From positions 1 to 34,221 of the forward strand of contig NZ_FUWO01000019.1 of assembly GCF_900167405.1 (NCBI RefSeq): 34,221 nt of DNA, written 5' to 3'. The stretch comes from Globicatella sulfidifaciens DSM 15739. GTDB lineage: Bacteria; Bacillota; Bacilli; Lactobacillales; Aerococcaceae. Position numbers and translations under genes: made by a program. The notes under the pieces are model-generated. The model was not told the DNA's origin and did not search any database. It saw only the letters and a list, made by a program, of their open reading frames with translations. Positions 24,144 to 34,221 of this stretch are shown one piece after another (the first letter of the stretch is position 1; each line of letters begins with the position of its first letter).

Positions 24144-24179
24144 AATGCCAGGGTGGGGGAGTAACTCAACCCTGTCATT
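24144..24179 (+). other. Intercistronic hairpin between pgk and tpiA
   Basis: AATGCCAGGGT (24144-24154) pairs with ACCCTGTCATT (24169-24179) except for one C-T mismatch, with a GGGGG-containing loop. No T-run follows, so it is more likely an RNA-stability or processing element than a terminator. Confidence 0.55.
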
Positions 24180-24181
24180 AG

Positions 24182-24966
<785 letters not shown>

Positions 24967-24967
<1 letters not shown>

Positions 24968-26496
24968 TGAGTAAATCTCCCGTAGCGATTATCATCTTAG
25001 ACGGATTTGGCTGGAGAGCTGATAGCAATGGTAATGCGGTTGCTTTAGCTAAAAAACCAAATTTTGATCGATATTACAATGAATTTCCACATTCAACAAT
25101 GAAAGCATCAGGATTAGATGTTGGTCTTCCTGATGGTCAAATGGGTAACTCTGAAGTTGGACACACCAATATTGGTGCTGGACGTATTGTTTATCAAAGT
25201 TTAACCCGTATCGATAAAGCCATTGCTGATGGTGAATTCGCAACGAATGATGCTTTGGATCACGCTTTTCAACAAGTATTAGATAATCATTCAGCTTTAC
25301 ATTTATTTGGTTTATTATCTGATGGTGGTGTTCATAGTCATATAAATCATTTATTAGCCTTAGTAGATACTGCTAAAGCTAAAGGAATCGAAAAAGTTTA
25401 TATCCATGCCTTTATGGATGGACGTGACGTGGATCCAAAAGCTGGACCAGGTTATGTTAAAACTTTAGAAAATCACTTAGCTGCAACCGGCGTAGGTAAA
25501 ATTGCCACTGTATCTGGTCGTTATTATGCAATGGACCGTGATAAACGATGGGAACGTGTGAAATTAGCTTATGATGCTATTTTCCATAGCGAAGGACCAA
25601 CCTTTGATTCAGCCCAAGCTGTTTTAGAACATAGCTATGCTGAAGGCGTAACAGATGAGTTTATCGTTCCAGCTGTGATTACAGAGAATGGCCAACCAAT
25701 TGCTAAAGTTGAAGACAATGATTCAATCATCTTCTTTAACTTCCGTCCAGACCGTGCGATCCAATTATCAAATGCAGTTACCGATAAAGAATGGGATAAC
25801 TTTGATCGTGGCGTACAAGCGAAAAATGTTAAATTAACAACTATGACGCTTTATAATCCTAGTATTGATGCAGAAGTAGCATTCCCACCAATTCCAATGA
25901 AAAATGTTATCGGTGAAGTATTAACAAATGCTGGATTAAAACAATTACGTATCGCTGAAACGGAAAAATATCCACACGTTACATTCTTTATGAATGGTGG
26001 ACGTAATGAGGAGTTCCCAGGCGAAAACCGTATTTTAATTCCATCACCAAAAGTAGCTACTTATGACTTAAAACCTGAAATGTCAGCTTACGAAGTAGGC
26101 GATGCTTTGTATAATAGCATTATGAATGATGAAAATGACGCGATTATCTTAAACTTCGCAAACCCAGATATGGTTGGACACTCTGGTATGTTAGAACCAA
26201 CCATCAAAGCAATCGAAGCAGTTGACGAAAACTTAGGTAAAGTGGTTGATGCTATTTTAGAAAAAGGTGGCTATGCGATAATTTTTGCTGACCACGGAAA
26301 CTCAGAGACGATGATAACTCCTGAAGGAACGCCACACACCGCTCATACGACAGTTCCAGTTCCAGTGATTGTCACTAAACATGGAATTGAACTAAGAGAA
26401 GATGGTCGATTAGCAGACGTAGCGCCTACAATGTTAGATTTATTAGGTCTTGAAAAACCAGCAGAAATGACTGGTGAATCATTAATTAAAAAATAA
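24967..26496 (+). CDS. gpmI: 2,3-bisphosphoglycerate-independent phosphoglycerate mutase
   Basis: Manganese enzyme converting 3- to 2-phosphoglycerate. The alkaline-phosphatase-type metal site begins at LDGFGW; the phosphoserine nucleophile is in [15 protein letters not shown]; the second metal site includes FADHGNSE and [12 protein letters not shown]. 509 residues, full length. The ribosome site GGAGG lies within the end of tpiA (24951-24955 region). Confidence 0.97.
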
Positions 26497-27913
<1,417 letters not shown>

Positions 27914-27936
27914 TTAGTTAATTGCTAATTAATGTG

Positions 27937-27964
27937 ACGCTCCCTCAATGAGGGGGCGTTTTTT
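27937..27964 (+). terminator. Intrinsic terminator of eno
   Basis: ACGCTCCCTC (27937-27946) pairs with GAGGGGGCGT (27950-27959), one G-U, then Ts to 27964. Confidence 0.9.
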
Positions 27965-28053
27965 AATGTGTCTTTTCATATGGAAGTTATCAGAGTGAAA
28001 TAATAGCTCTAGTATAGGAGATATAGATGTTTTCTATTAATTAAAGTGGTAGC

Positions 28054-28097
28054 AAAAAAGCAAAGAAACATACATTTTGAACTGTTTCTTTGCTTTT
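28054..28097 (-). terminator. Terminator of the minus-strand secreted/membrane protein genes
   Basis: A perfect 14-bp stem (28056-28069 with 28084-28097) around a 14-base loop. On the minus strand the stem runs into a six-T tract, and it lies about 90 bases after the stop of the small membrane protein. On the plus strand the T-run is four bases, so it may also act weakly that way. Confidence 0.75.
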
Positions 28098-28187
28098 GTA
28101 GGATTGTAAATTGGGTATTCAAATTTTAGTGTAGCAGCACATCTTAATTAATAGACATACTATAATTAATTCTTTCAACTATTGATT

Positions 28188-28439
28188 TTAGGAAAAAATT
28201 CCGCTTGTTGCTAGAATTAGAAAAATGAAGTAATAAAGGTAGAGTCCTAAAATGAGTTTGTTCATTGAAAGTTGCTTTTTGTAAAAAATTAGGATTAAAA
28301 TGAATGAGATGATGGAACTGATTTTATTATTTATAATTATGTTTGAGGTGGGTAAATTTAGGTGTAAACTGACAATAGGTAACAGGAAATATATTATCAT
28401 CAAAACAAATTTTGCTATGTTCGATTCCAAAAGTTTCAT
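28188..28439 (-). CDS. Small membrane protein, three helices (83 aa)
   Basis: Not a family I recognise. Hydrophobic stretches at about residues 10-27, 38-53 and 59-79 predict three membrane helices, with a short loop LNLPTSNIIINNK between the first two. AAGGAG lies seven bases before ATG 28439. It follows the frameshifted secreted protein by 17 bases and ends before the 28056-28097 terminator, so both form one unit. Small membrane proteins paired with secreted peptides are often immunity proteins; that is only a guess here. Confidence 0.6.
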   Translation of the reverse strand: MKLLESNIAKFVLMIIYFLLPIVSLHLNLPTSNIIINNKISSIISFILILIFYKKQLSMNKLILGLYLYYFIFLILATSGIFS

Positions 28440-28456
28440 CTTACCACTCCTTTATA

Positions 28457-28838
28457 CTAATAAACCACACGCCAATCCTCTTCTTTAGTGTATTGTGTTC
28501 TTTTGACATGTCTAATAAAGGCCCCAGAATATCTGTCATATACATCGTATTCTACTGTATATGAAACATCTCTCCAAAAAACATTGTAAGTTCTTACAAT
28601 AGATCCAATTGGGGTGTTAATTCCAGGCGAAACTTGGTAGGCAAAATACCAATCGGACAAAATTTGATAGTTATATTTTTTTGAAATTTCTTGCGTCTTC
28701 ATAATGTAGCGGTTGTACTAATGCCCCCTTATCAATACTATAATCATCAATGAGAGAAGTAGCATTTACTAATGTAGCATTATTAAATGCTAATATTAAA
28801 CCAACTATAAATAGTAAATTTTTCAGAAATTTTTTCAT
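28457..28838 (-). pseudogene. Small secreted protein, frameshifted after its signal peptide
   Basis: From ATG 28838 (AGGAGG nine bases ahead) the frame gives a signal peptide MKKFLKNLLFIVGLILAFNN, then ATLVNA as a likely cleavage site, about 29 more residues, and a stop at 28671-28673. A second frame runs from the codon after a TAG at 28713-28715 to 28457 and encodes about 85 residues (YNYQILSDWYFAYQVSP, later YDRYSGAFIRH). The change of frame must lie between about 28713 and 28671; removal of one base or gain of two would join them into a secreted protein of about 125 residues. The downstream ATG at 28702 has no ribosome site. Function unknown; rich in Tyr, Trp and charged residues. Confidence 0.6.
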
Positions 28839-29248
28839 GATTTTCTACCTCCTATAATATTTTCAAAGGCCCTTGGATAAAGATATTTGATTGATGATGA
28901 ATACCCAAATTATAAAACTCACTTCAATTATAAATTACCAAAAATTTTATAAAAGTCAAAATAATTTAAACTTTTAAAAAATTATACTTTGTTATGGAAG
29001 AAACTGTAATTAAGATGGAACATAATATTCAGGGCTGAAAAGATTCGAGTCTATATTTCCTAATGATTTACCACAATATTTTCAAAAGTATATAGTTGCA
29101 GATTATCAATTATGAGCAGCAATTTTTCATTATAATTAAAGCTATTGAACATTAATTCAGTCATTTATCATTGGTTATTTGTTTATAAAATGGTAAGATA
29201 AATCTAGCAGAAATCACGTGATGAATTTCATAAAAAGAGGACGGTAAT
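28839..29248. other. Divergent intergenic region
   Basis: AT-rich region between the minus-strand secreted-protein gene and the plus-strand Bce-type cluster. On the minus strand TATAAT occurs at 28909-28914 and 28927-28932 without good -35 boxes. On the plus strand TTGGTT (29171-29176), 17 bases, TAAGAT (29194-29199) is a weak promoter candidate for the gene at 29249. No gene seen. Confidence 0.4.
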
Positions 29249-29482
29249 ATGCGAAAACAACGAGAAATGAGTGACCGTGAATGGTTAATCAGGCGTAGAC
29301 TAAGTCGTATTTTTCATTTCCTATTAATCGTATTAGGTATTATTCTCTATTATAAAATTTGGCGCAATCCCTATTTAATGTATCCAGTCATTAGAATAGC
29401 CTTCATTTTTGTGCTTATTTATTACCCGATTCAATGGCTTTTAATAATCTATGACAAATGGAAAAGAAGAAAGCGACGTTAG
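29249..29482 (+). CDS. Small basic membrane protein (77 aa)
   Basis: Two hydrophobic stretches (about residues 22-36 and 45-67) flanked by Arg/Lys-rich ends (MRKQREMSDREWLIRRR and KWKRRKRR), so both ends are probably cytoplasmic. AGAGGA lies seven bases before ATG 29249. It is 44 bases upstream of the response regulator and likely shares its transcript. No family recognised; it may modulate the sensor kinase or transporter. Confidence 0.65.
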   Translation: MRKQREMSDREWLIRRRLSRIFHFLLIVLGIILYYKIWRNPYLMYPVIRIAFIFVLIYYPIQWLLIIYDKWKRRKRR

Positions 29483-29526
29483 TATGAGTTTAGTAAAATA
29501 GTGTTAAATAACTTAGGAGGTGGCTT

Positions 29527-30210
29527 ATGAAAATACTCATTGTGGAAGATGATAAAATAATTGCACGACAATTAAAAGTCGAGTTGGAAAAGTGGCAATA
29601 TCAAGTTGCTTTAATTGAAGACTTTACGAAAGTCATTGAAGAATTTAAAGCATTCGAACCTCATTTAGTATTAATGGATATTGGGTTGCCAGCTTTTAAT
29701 GGCTATCATTGGTGTCAACAAATTCGACAATTTTCAAAAGTACCCATTATTTTTATTTCTTCTCGAGCAGACAATATGGACCAAGTGATGGCAATTCAAA
29801 TGGGAGCGGATGATTACTTAACCAAGCCGATTGATTTAAGTTTATCCTTGGCTAAGATCCAAGCCCTTCTTCGCCGCTCTTATGATTACACCGTTGAAGC
29901 GCCACAAGACAGTTATGGCGGATTAAGCGTCGACTTTGCCAATGCGAGTGTTCTCTATGAAGGAACAGCGGTCGAATTAACTTATACTCAATTACAAATC
30001 ATGGTGTCATTAATCGAAGCTAAAGGTGGATTTGTCTCGCGAGAAGCGATAATGGATCATTGTTGGGATCAAGCTAATTTTATTGATGATAATACCTTGT
30101 CCGTCAATATTTCGCGCATTCGCAAACGATTGGAAGAGCAAGGTGTCAAAACGAGTATTCAAACTAAAAAGGGACTTGGTTATGCTTTAAAGGTGGATGA
30201 AAATGACTAG
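29527..30210 (+). CDS. Response regulator, OmpR/BceR type (227 aa)
   Basis: Receiver domain (1-115) with EDD acidic pocket (7-9), phosphorylation site Asp51 in LVLMDIGLP and Lys100 in LTKP. A winged-helix DNA-binding domain follows (about 130-225) ending KKGLGYAL. AGGAGG is six bases before the start. Overlaps the kinase gene. Together with a BceAB-type transporter downstream this is the usual peptide-antibiotic sensing arrangement; its target is likely the bceAB-like promoter between 31118 and 31205. Confidence 0.92.
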   Translation: MKILIVEDDKIIARQLKVELEKWQYQVALIEDFTKVIEEFKAFEPHLVLMDIGLPAFNGYHWCQQIRQFSKVPIIFISSRADNMDQVMAIQMGADDYLTKPIDLSLSLAKIQALLRRSYDYTVEAPQDSYGGLSVDFANASVLYEGTAVELTYTQLQIMVSLIEAKGGFVSREAIMDHCWDQANFIDDNTLSVNISRIRKRLEEQGVKTSIQTKKGLGYALKVDEND

Positions 30211-31117
30211 GTTGAAACAATATCTTAAATTAAAATGGCCATCGATGCTTTTGTATATGACACCAATCGTTTTAACGATGATTGTCATGACCGTCTACCA
30301 ATTAGATGGACAGATGATTCAATACATATTATGGTTGAGCTTATTTGTCGGCGTGATTTTATTTGTAATAGGAATGATTCGTTTCGACCGTCAACAAACA
30401 TTACAAGAAGAATTGCAAATTTTACAAGATGAAAATCATCAATTAAAACAAGAACTCCATCATATCCGACTCGAAACTGAGACGTATTTTCTGACTTGGC
30501 TCCATCAGATGAAGACACCGATTGCAGGGGCGCAATTATTATTGCGAGAAGAGCAAGGAAACAATGCCAATGAATTACGCTTATTAATGACTGAAATTGA
30601 TAAATACACGGGTATGGCATTGTCATATATAAAATTAATGAATCCTGGTACGGATTTGGAGTTTACTAAGTTAACATTGGATGAATTGTTAAGTCCACTG
30701 ATTAAGAAATATCGATACCAATTCTTTTATTATAATGTGAGTTTGGAATATGAGAAATTAATACAAGTGGTGATTACTGACGGTCACTGGAGCTCCCTGA
30801 TGATTGAACAAATTCTTTCAAACGCGTTGAAATACTGCCAAAATGAAAATGGCGCAAAAGTCTCAATATATTTTAATGAGGCGACACAAGAGTTGGCAAT
30901 TCAAGACAATGGTATTGGTATACAAGCGAGTGATTTGACGAAAATCTTCGATAAAGGCTATGTTGGTTTTAATGGACGATTACATGAAAAAGCCAGTGGT
31001 CTTGGGTTATACTTAGTCGATTTAATCTCAGAACGCTTAACCCAACCCATTCGAGTCGAATCACAACTGAATCAAGGAAGTATTTTCTATATCAAGTTTA
31101 ATCTTGCAAAAATGTAA
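30203..31117 (+). CDS. Intramembrane-sensing histidine kinase, BceS type (304 aa)
   Basis: Two N-terminal helices separated by only a few outside residues (around QLDGQM) mark the intramembrane-sensing group, which does not bind signal itself but reads the activity of its transporter. The phospho-accepting histidine is in WLHQMKTPIAG (about residue 101), with an ATPase domain showing EQILSNALKYC (N box), DNGIGI and GLGLYL. I prefer ATG 30203, six bases after AAGGTGG; ATG 30197 touches that site. It overlaps the regulator gene. Confidence 0.9.
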   Translation: MTRLKQYLKLKWPSMLLYMTPIVLTMIVMTVYQLDGQMIQYILWLSLFVGVILFVIGMIRFDRQQTLQEELQILQDENHQLKQELHHIRLETETYFLTWLHQMKTPIAGAQLLLREEQGNNANELRLLMTEIDKYTGMALSYIKLMNPGTDLEFTKLTLDELLSPLIKKYRYQFFYYNVSLEYEKLIQVVITDGHWSSLMIEQILSNALKYCQNENGAKVSIYFNEATQELAIQDNGIGIQASDLTKIFDKGYVGFNGRLHEKASGLGLYLVDLISERLTQPIRVESQLNQGSIFYIKFNLAKM

Positions 31118-31205
31118 GATTAGACTTGTTTTTGTTAGTTTAGATAAAGGCAGTTACCTTAGATATCCAGTAAACTTAAGTTAACAAATCAAAGGAGTGA
31201 GCAAA

Positions 31206-31964
31206 ATGTCATTATTAAAAATTCAAAATGTCGAGAAAGTATATGGTAAAAAAGGTTTTGGCGTGCTAACGCAAGCTCTAAAAAATGTTAACTTCGAAGT
31301 CAATGAAGGAGAATTTGTTTCAATCATGGGAGAGTCTGGTTCGGGGAAAACAACCTTACTAAATATTATCGCAACATTAGATCAGCCGACGAACGGACAA
31401 GTTTTACTAAACAATCTACCTTTATCTGAAATAAAATCAAAAGATATTGCGAAGTTCCGTCGAGAACGTCTCGGGTTTGTTTTCCAGGATTTTAATGTGT
31501 TAAATAACTTCAATAATAAAGACAATATCCTCTTGCCATTAGTTCTCTCGGAAAAAAAGATAACCGAAATGGAACAACGTTTATCAGAGATTACCCCTAT
31601 CTTAGGGATTGAATCCTTATTAGAGAAGTTTCCGTACCAAATATCAGGAGGGCAACGTCAACGCATTGCGATTGCGAGAGCGATTATTACGCAACCGGAT
31701 ATTTTATTAGCTGATGAGCCAACGGGAGCATTGGATTCGAAAACCTCCCAAACAATTTTAGAATTATTTCAGTCATTAAATGAGATGGGACAAACGATTT
31801 TAATGGTAACCCACTCGATTAAAGCTGCGGCAATGTCGAACCGCGTATTATTTATTAAAGATGGGATTGTCTTTCATGAAATCTATCGTGGCAATGATTC
31901 GGTACAAGCGTTCCAAGAACGAATTGCAGATAGTTTAACCGCTATGAATCAAGGTGGTGAATAA
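31206..31964 (+). CDS. ABC transporter ATPase, BceA/MacB type (252 aa)
   Basis: Nucleotide-binding subunit for the large permease two bases downstream. Walker A GESGSGKTT, signature ISGGQRQR, Walker B LLADEPTGALD and switch VTHS are canonical for the LolD/MacB/BceA group. A GTG at 31197 is in frame but forms part of the ribosome site AAAGGAG; ATG 31206 is spaced eight bases from it and is preferred. The 88-base gap before it holds an imperfect inverted repeat (GTTACC ... GGTAAAC-like, 31153-31175) that might be the regulator's site. Confidence 0.92.
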   Translation: MSLLKIQNVEKVYGKKGFGVLTQALKNVNFEVNEGEFVSIMGESGSGKTTLLNIIATLDQPTNGQVLLNNLPLSEIKSKDIAKFRRERLGFVFQDFNVLNNFNNKDNILLPLVLSEKKITEMEQRLSEITPILGIESLLEKFPYQISGGQRQRIAIARAIITQPDILLADEPTGALDSKTSQTILELFQSLNEMGQTILMVTHSIKAAAMSNRVLFIKDGIVFHEIYRGNDSVQAFQERIADSLTAMNQGGE

Positions 31965-31966
31965 TT

Positions 31967-33955
31967 ATGAAATTAGGACTATATTTAAAACTTGCTTGGC
32001 GAAATTTAAAAGCCAATCATCAATTGCAAATACCATTCGTATTGGCCAGCAGTATAATGTTTGCGACGCTTTACATCATGGCATCATTAAAGACCAATAA
32101 ATTTGTGACAGAACGCCATACGGAGTTACCCATCTTAATGGGACTGGGTATTTTTATTGTAGCTTTATTGGCCATCATCTTTACCATCTATGGGCAAACA
32201 TTTATCGCAAAAAGAAGAAGTAAAGAATTCTCATTGTATTCTATTTTAGGATTTGAGAAATTGCATATTTCAATGGTTATTCTAATTGAGCAATTTATTA
32301 ATTTTGTGGTGATTGGTTTATTGAGTATTGTAATGGGGCAATTAGTTGGGACGATTATGTTTAAGGTGATGACAAGTCTGCTTAAAGACGTAGCCGCCAC
32401 CTTAGGCGATTATCCACTTTCTTGGTATGCTATCTCTGTAGTACTAATTTTATTGGCGGGTATCTTGTTCGTATTATATCTATTTCAAACATTCCGAGTA
32501 AGCTTGTTAAATCCAATTGATTTAATGAGCCAACAAAAATCTGGAGAAAAAACTGGGAAATTTCAATGGATTTGGTTAATTTCTGGATTGGTGTCACTGG
32601 GTGCGGGTTATTATATAGCTTGGACTACAAAAGGTCTCTTGGATTCAATTTCAATGTTCTTCATAGCAGTACTGCTCGTGATGATGGCAACCTATTTCTT
32701 ATTTATGACGTTAATCTCATTTGTATTGAATCGATTAAAGAAAAATAAGAACTACTATTATCAACCAAATCATTTCCTATCAATATCTGGAATGTTATAC
32801 CGAATTCGTTCAAATGCCATAAGTTTAGCGAGTATTGCCATTTTAAGTACAGGTTTTATGTTAGCGTTAGGAAGTACCATTTCGATTTATGGCGGGATTG
32901 AAGATACTATAAAAATGCGTCATATACGCGATTATGAAGTTTATTCTTATGATCATGATTATTTTTTAGATGAAAGTCCCGACGCTATTTTGGCAAAGAA
33001 AGAAGCACTTCAAGAGCAAATAAATCAGTTATCGGACGTTCAAGAAGTAAAGGATGTTTATCTAACTGAAAGTATTTATATAAATTTAAGATTATCAAAG
33101 GATATGGATACTTTAGAAAAATTAGCAAATATCGAGATCATGTCAAAAGATCGGACTTTTATTGGAACGATTATGACCATAGAAGATTATAATCAATTGC
33201 ATGGGACCAAGCATCAATTAAATGAAGGCGAAATATTATTAAATGATTTGAATGAGGTTTTAAAAGATAAGAAAGAGCTCAATATTGCCGGGAAACAGTA
33301 TCAAGTCAAATATAATACCGATCCTATTTATACCAATGTTATTATTGATTATGTCCAACTTGTGGTACCAACACGAGAAGAGATGATGGAACTTGGTAAG
33401 TATTATCAACTAGAGAATACGGTTATGGGGCCAGGTAGTTTTAGAATTTCCTTTGATGTAACGAAAGATAGTAATGCTCTAAAAGATAAAATAGCAACTG
33501 TTTTTGCTGGGGGCAATCAATGTGTATTAAGCGTTGAACAGACCCGTAAAGAAACGTATCAATTTAATGGTGGGTTCCTATTTTTAGGGATTATGATTGG
33601 TGTGGTGTTACTGGTCGGTACCGTCTTAATGATTTATTATAAACAAATAACCGAAGGGTATGATGATAAAGCCAACTTCCAAGTCATGAAACAAGTTGGA
33701 TTACCAGAAGAAATGATAAAAACAACGATTAAACAGCAAACGTTTTGGCTCTTCGCCTTACCGATTATTGTGGCTGTTATTCATGGTTTAGTTGCAAGTA
33801 AGATAATTTTCCGCCTTTTAGGGTTGTTCGGTATTTATAAATTATCACAATTCTTTATCCCTTATCTGATTGTTATTACTGTTTTCGTGGGAATTTATTA
33901 CATTGTGTATCGTGTTACTTCAAATGTTTATTATCAAATTGTGAATGAAGAATAA
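31967..33955 (+). CDS. ABC transporter permease, BceB type (662 aa)
   Basis: About ten membrane helices: near residues 20-40, 55-75, 105-130, 150-175, 200-218, 230-255 and 285-310, then a large outside domain (about 311-525), then 528-552, 585-610 and 618-640. One long extracellular domain between helices 7 and 8 is diagnostic of BceB. The FtsX-type segment YGQTFIAKRRSKEFSLYSIL is present. In relatives the transporter frees cell-wall precursors from bacitracin-like or cationic peptides and signals to the kinase. Which peptide is sensed here is unknown. No strong terminator follows. Confidence 0.92.
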   Translation: MKLGLYLKLAWRNLKANHQLQIPFVLASSIMFATLYIMASLKTNKFVTERHTELPILMGLGIFIVALLAIIFTIYGQTFIAKRRSKEFSLYSILGFEKLHISMVILIEQFINFVVIGLLSIVMGQLVGTIMFKVMTSLLKDVAATLGDYPLSWYAISVVLILLAGILFVLYLFQTFRVSLLNPIDLMSQQKSGEKTGKFQWIWLISGLVSLGAGYYIAWTTKGLLDSISMFFIAVLLVMMATYFLFMTLISFVLNRLKKNKNYYYQPNHFLSISGMLYRIRSNAISLASIAILSTGFMLALGSTISIYGGIEDTIKMRHIRDYEVYSYDHDYFLDESPDAILAKKEALQEQINQLSDVQEVKDVYLTESIYINLRLSKDMDTLEKLANIEIMSKDRTFIGTIMTIEDYNQLHGTKHQLNEGEILLNDLNEVLKDKKELNIAGKQYQVKYNTDPIYTNVIIDYVQLVVPTREEMMELGKYYQLENTVMGPGSFRISFDVTKDSNALKDKIATVFAGGNQCVLSVEQTRKETYQFNGGFLFLGIMIGVVLLVGTVLMIYYKQITEGYDDKANFQVMKQVGLPEEMIKTTIKQQTFWLFALPIIVAVIHGLVASKIIFRLLGLFGIYKLSQFFIPYLIVITVFVGIYYIVYRVTSNVYYQIVNEE

Positions 33956-34005
33956 ATTTACTAAATAACCGTTAATTACATTTTTGCGGTAAAAATGAAT
34001 CTATT

Positions 34006-34030
34006 GGGAGTGGGCTAGAAGTTGAAAATA
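34006..34030 (-). repeat. Fragment of the intergenic hairpin repeat next to the right IS
   Basis: GGGAGTGGGCTAGAAGTTGA and following AAATA match the outer end of the inverted repeat copy at 8039 with two changes. Similarity fades before the ISLre2 end at 34049, so the rest was lost or has decayed. Confidence 0.6.
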
Positions 34031-34086
34031 CTTCAAGAGCTCGCTCCTTAGTGTAAAATAATTGTTGGTCAGCTAAAAGCAAAAAA

Positions 34087-34144
34087 GATAATCCTCTGCT
34101 ATACTGTAAGTAGGTAAAAACACACAGAAAGGTAGAGGATTATC
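34087..34144 (+). promoter_or_regulatory. Hairpin that can hide the transposase ribosome site
   Basis: GATAATCCTCT (34087-34097) is perfectly complementary to AGAGGATTATC (34134-34144), which contains the ribosome site AGAGG seven bases before ATG 34146. Between the arms is a TATACT (34100-34105) that could be the transposase -10 box, though no good -35 box was found. RNA starting inside would lack the left arm and be translated; read-through RNA from outside would fold and be silent. Confidence 0.6.
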
Positions 34145-34145
34145 C

Positions 34146-34221
34146 ATGAGTATTATAACACAAATTATGCAAGAAATTAATGAAATGATGGCAGATTTAT
34201 ATAATCAAGCGATTCAAGGTG
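34146..34221 (+). CDS. ISLre2-family transposase, N-terminal part
   Basis: First 25 codons (MSIITQIMQEINEMMADLYN and on), cut by the window end. The helical start fits ISLre2 transposases, and the inverted repeat at 34049 supports the call. The C-terminal counterpart of another copy is at 2-343. Confidence 0.75.
   Translation, partial: MSIITQIMQEINEMMADLYNQAIQG

Larger units (their letters stand above)
34049..34221 (+). mobile_element. Left end of a second ISLre2-family element
   Basis: Begins with TAGTGTAAAATAATTGTTGG, an 18/20 match to the inverted right end of the element at 587-606, then a 77-base leader and the transposase start. Same orientation as the left element. The remainder lies beyond the window. 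Because the two pieces are different parts of the element, identity of the copies cannot be judged. Confidence 0.85.

Noticed and set aside
28300-28488. 62-codon plus-strand frame
   Set aside because: Antisense to the small membrane protein, which has its own ribosome site and helices.

Overview
The window comes from a low-GC Gram-positive bacterium. Gene content points to the order Lactobacillales: the cggR-gap-pgk-tpiA-gpmI-eno cluster, a CtsR-type box at clpP, a Bce-type peptide-antibiotic module, and strong AGGAGG ribosome binding sites. Family level (Aerococcaceae or Carnobacteriaceae) is only a guess. Both ends lie inside copies of the same insertion-sequence family, ISLre2: the 3' end of one copy on the left and the 5' start of another on the right, in the same orientation, with matching terminal inverted repeats. 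The window therefore looks like one contig bounded by two repeats.

Layout. 1-606: right end of an ISLre2 element, with a 243-base structured noncoding tail between transposase stop and terminal repeat. 607-4476: a small secreted protein gene broken by a frameshift in a T-run, then an ABC-2 transporter (a fused, internally duplicated permease plus ATPase). 4833-6437 (minus): a compact ABC exporter. 6715-6868: a probable CiaR-type promoter driving a ~115-base small RNA with C-rich unpaired segments. 6957-7682: an orphan trigger-factor-like chaperone domain. 8317-11782: Lrp-type regulator, aminotransferase and oligoendopeptidase F, a peptide and amino-acid utilisation operon. 11904-12032: remnant of an IS3-family transposase. 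12358-19319: a six-gene operon of beta-CASP metallo-hydrolase, cytoplasmic 5'-nucleotidase-like phosphatase and a complete Ugp-type ABC importer, probably for an organophosphate or related solute. 19566-20223: clpP with CtsR box. 20765-27913: glycolytic regulator and five lower-glycolysis enzymes. 28188-28838 (minus): a second frameshifted secreted protein with a small membrane protein. 29249-33955: small membrane protein, two-component system and BceAB-type transporter. 34006-34221: intergenic repeat fragment and the second ISLre2 copy.

An intergenic repeat of about 200 bp, able to fold into a long hairpin, occurs at 4521-4727, 8039-8267 and 20236-20469, with fragments at 12055-12120 and 34006-34030. 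One copy appears to supply the -35 box of the Lrp-operon promoter. The best candidates for something new are the structured RNA in the ISLre2 tail, the CiaR-box small RNA outside Streptococcus, the free trigger-factor domain, and the two secreted-protein loci each interrupted between signal peptide and mature region.
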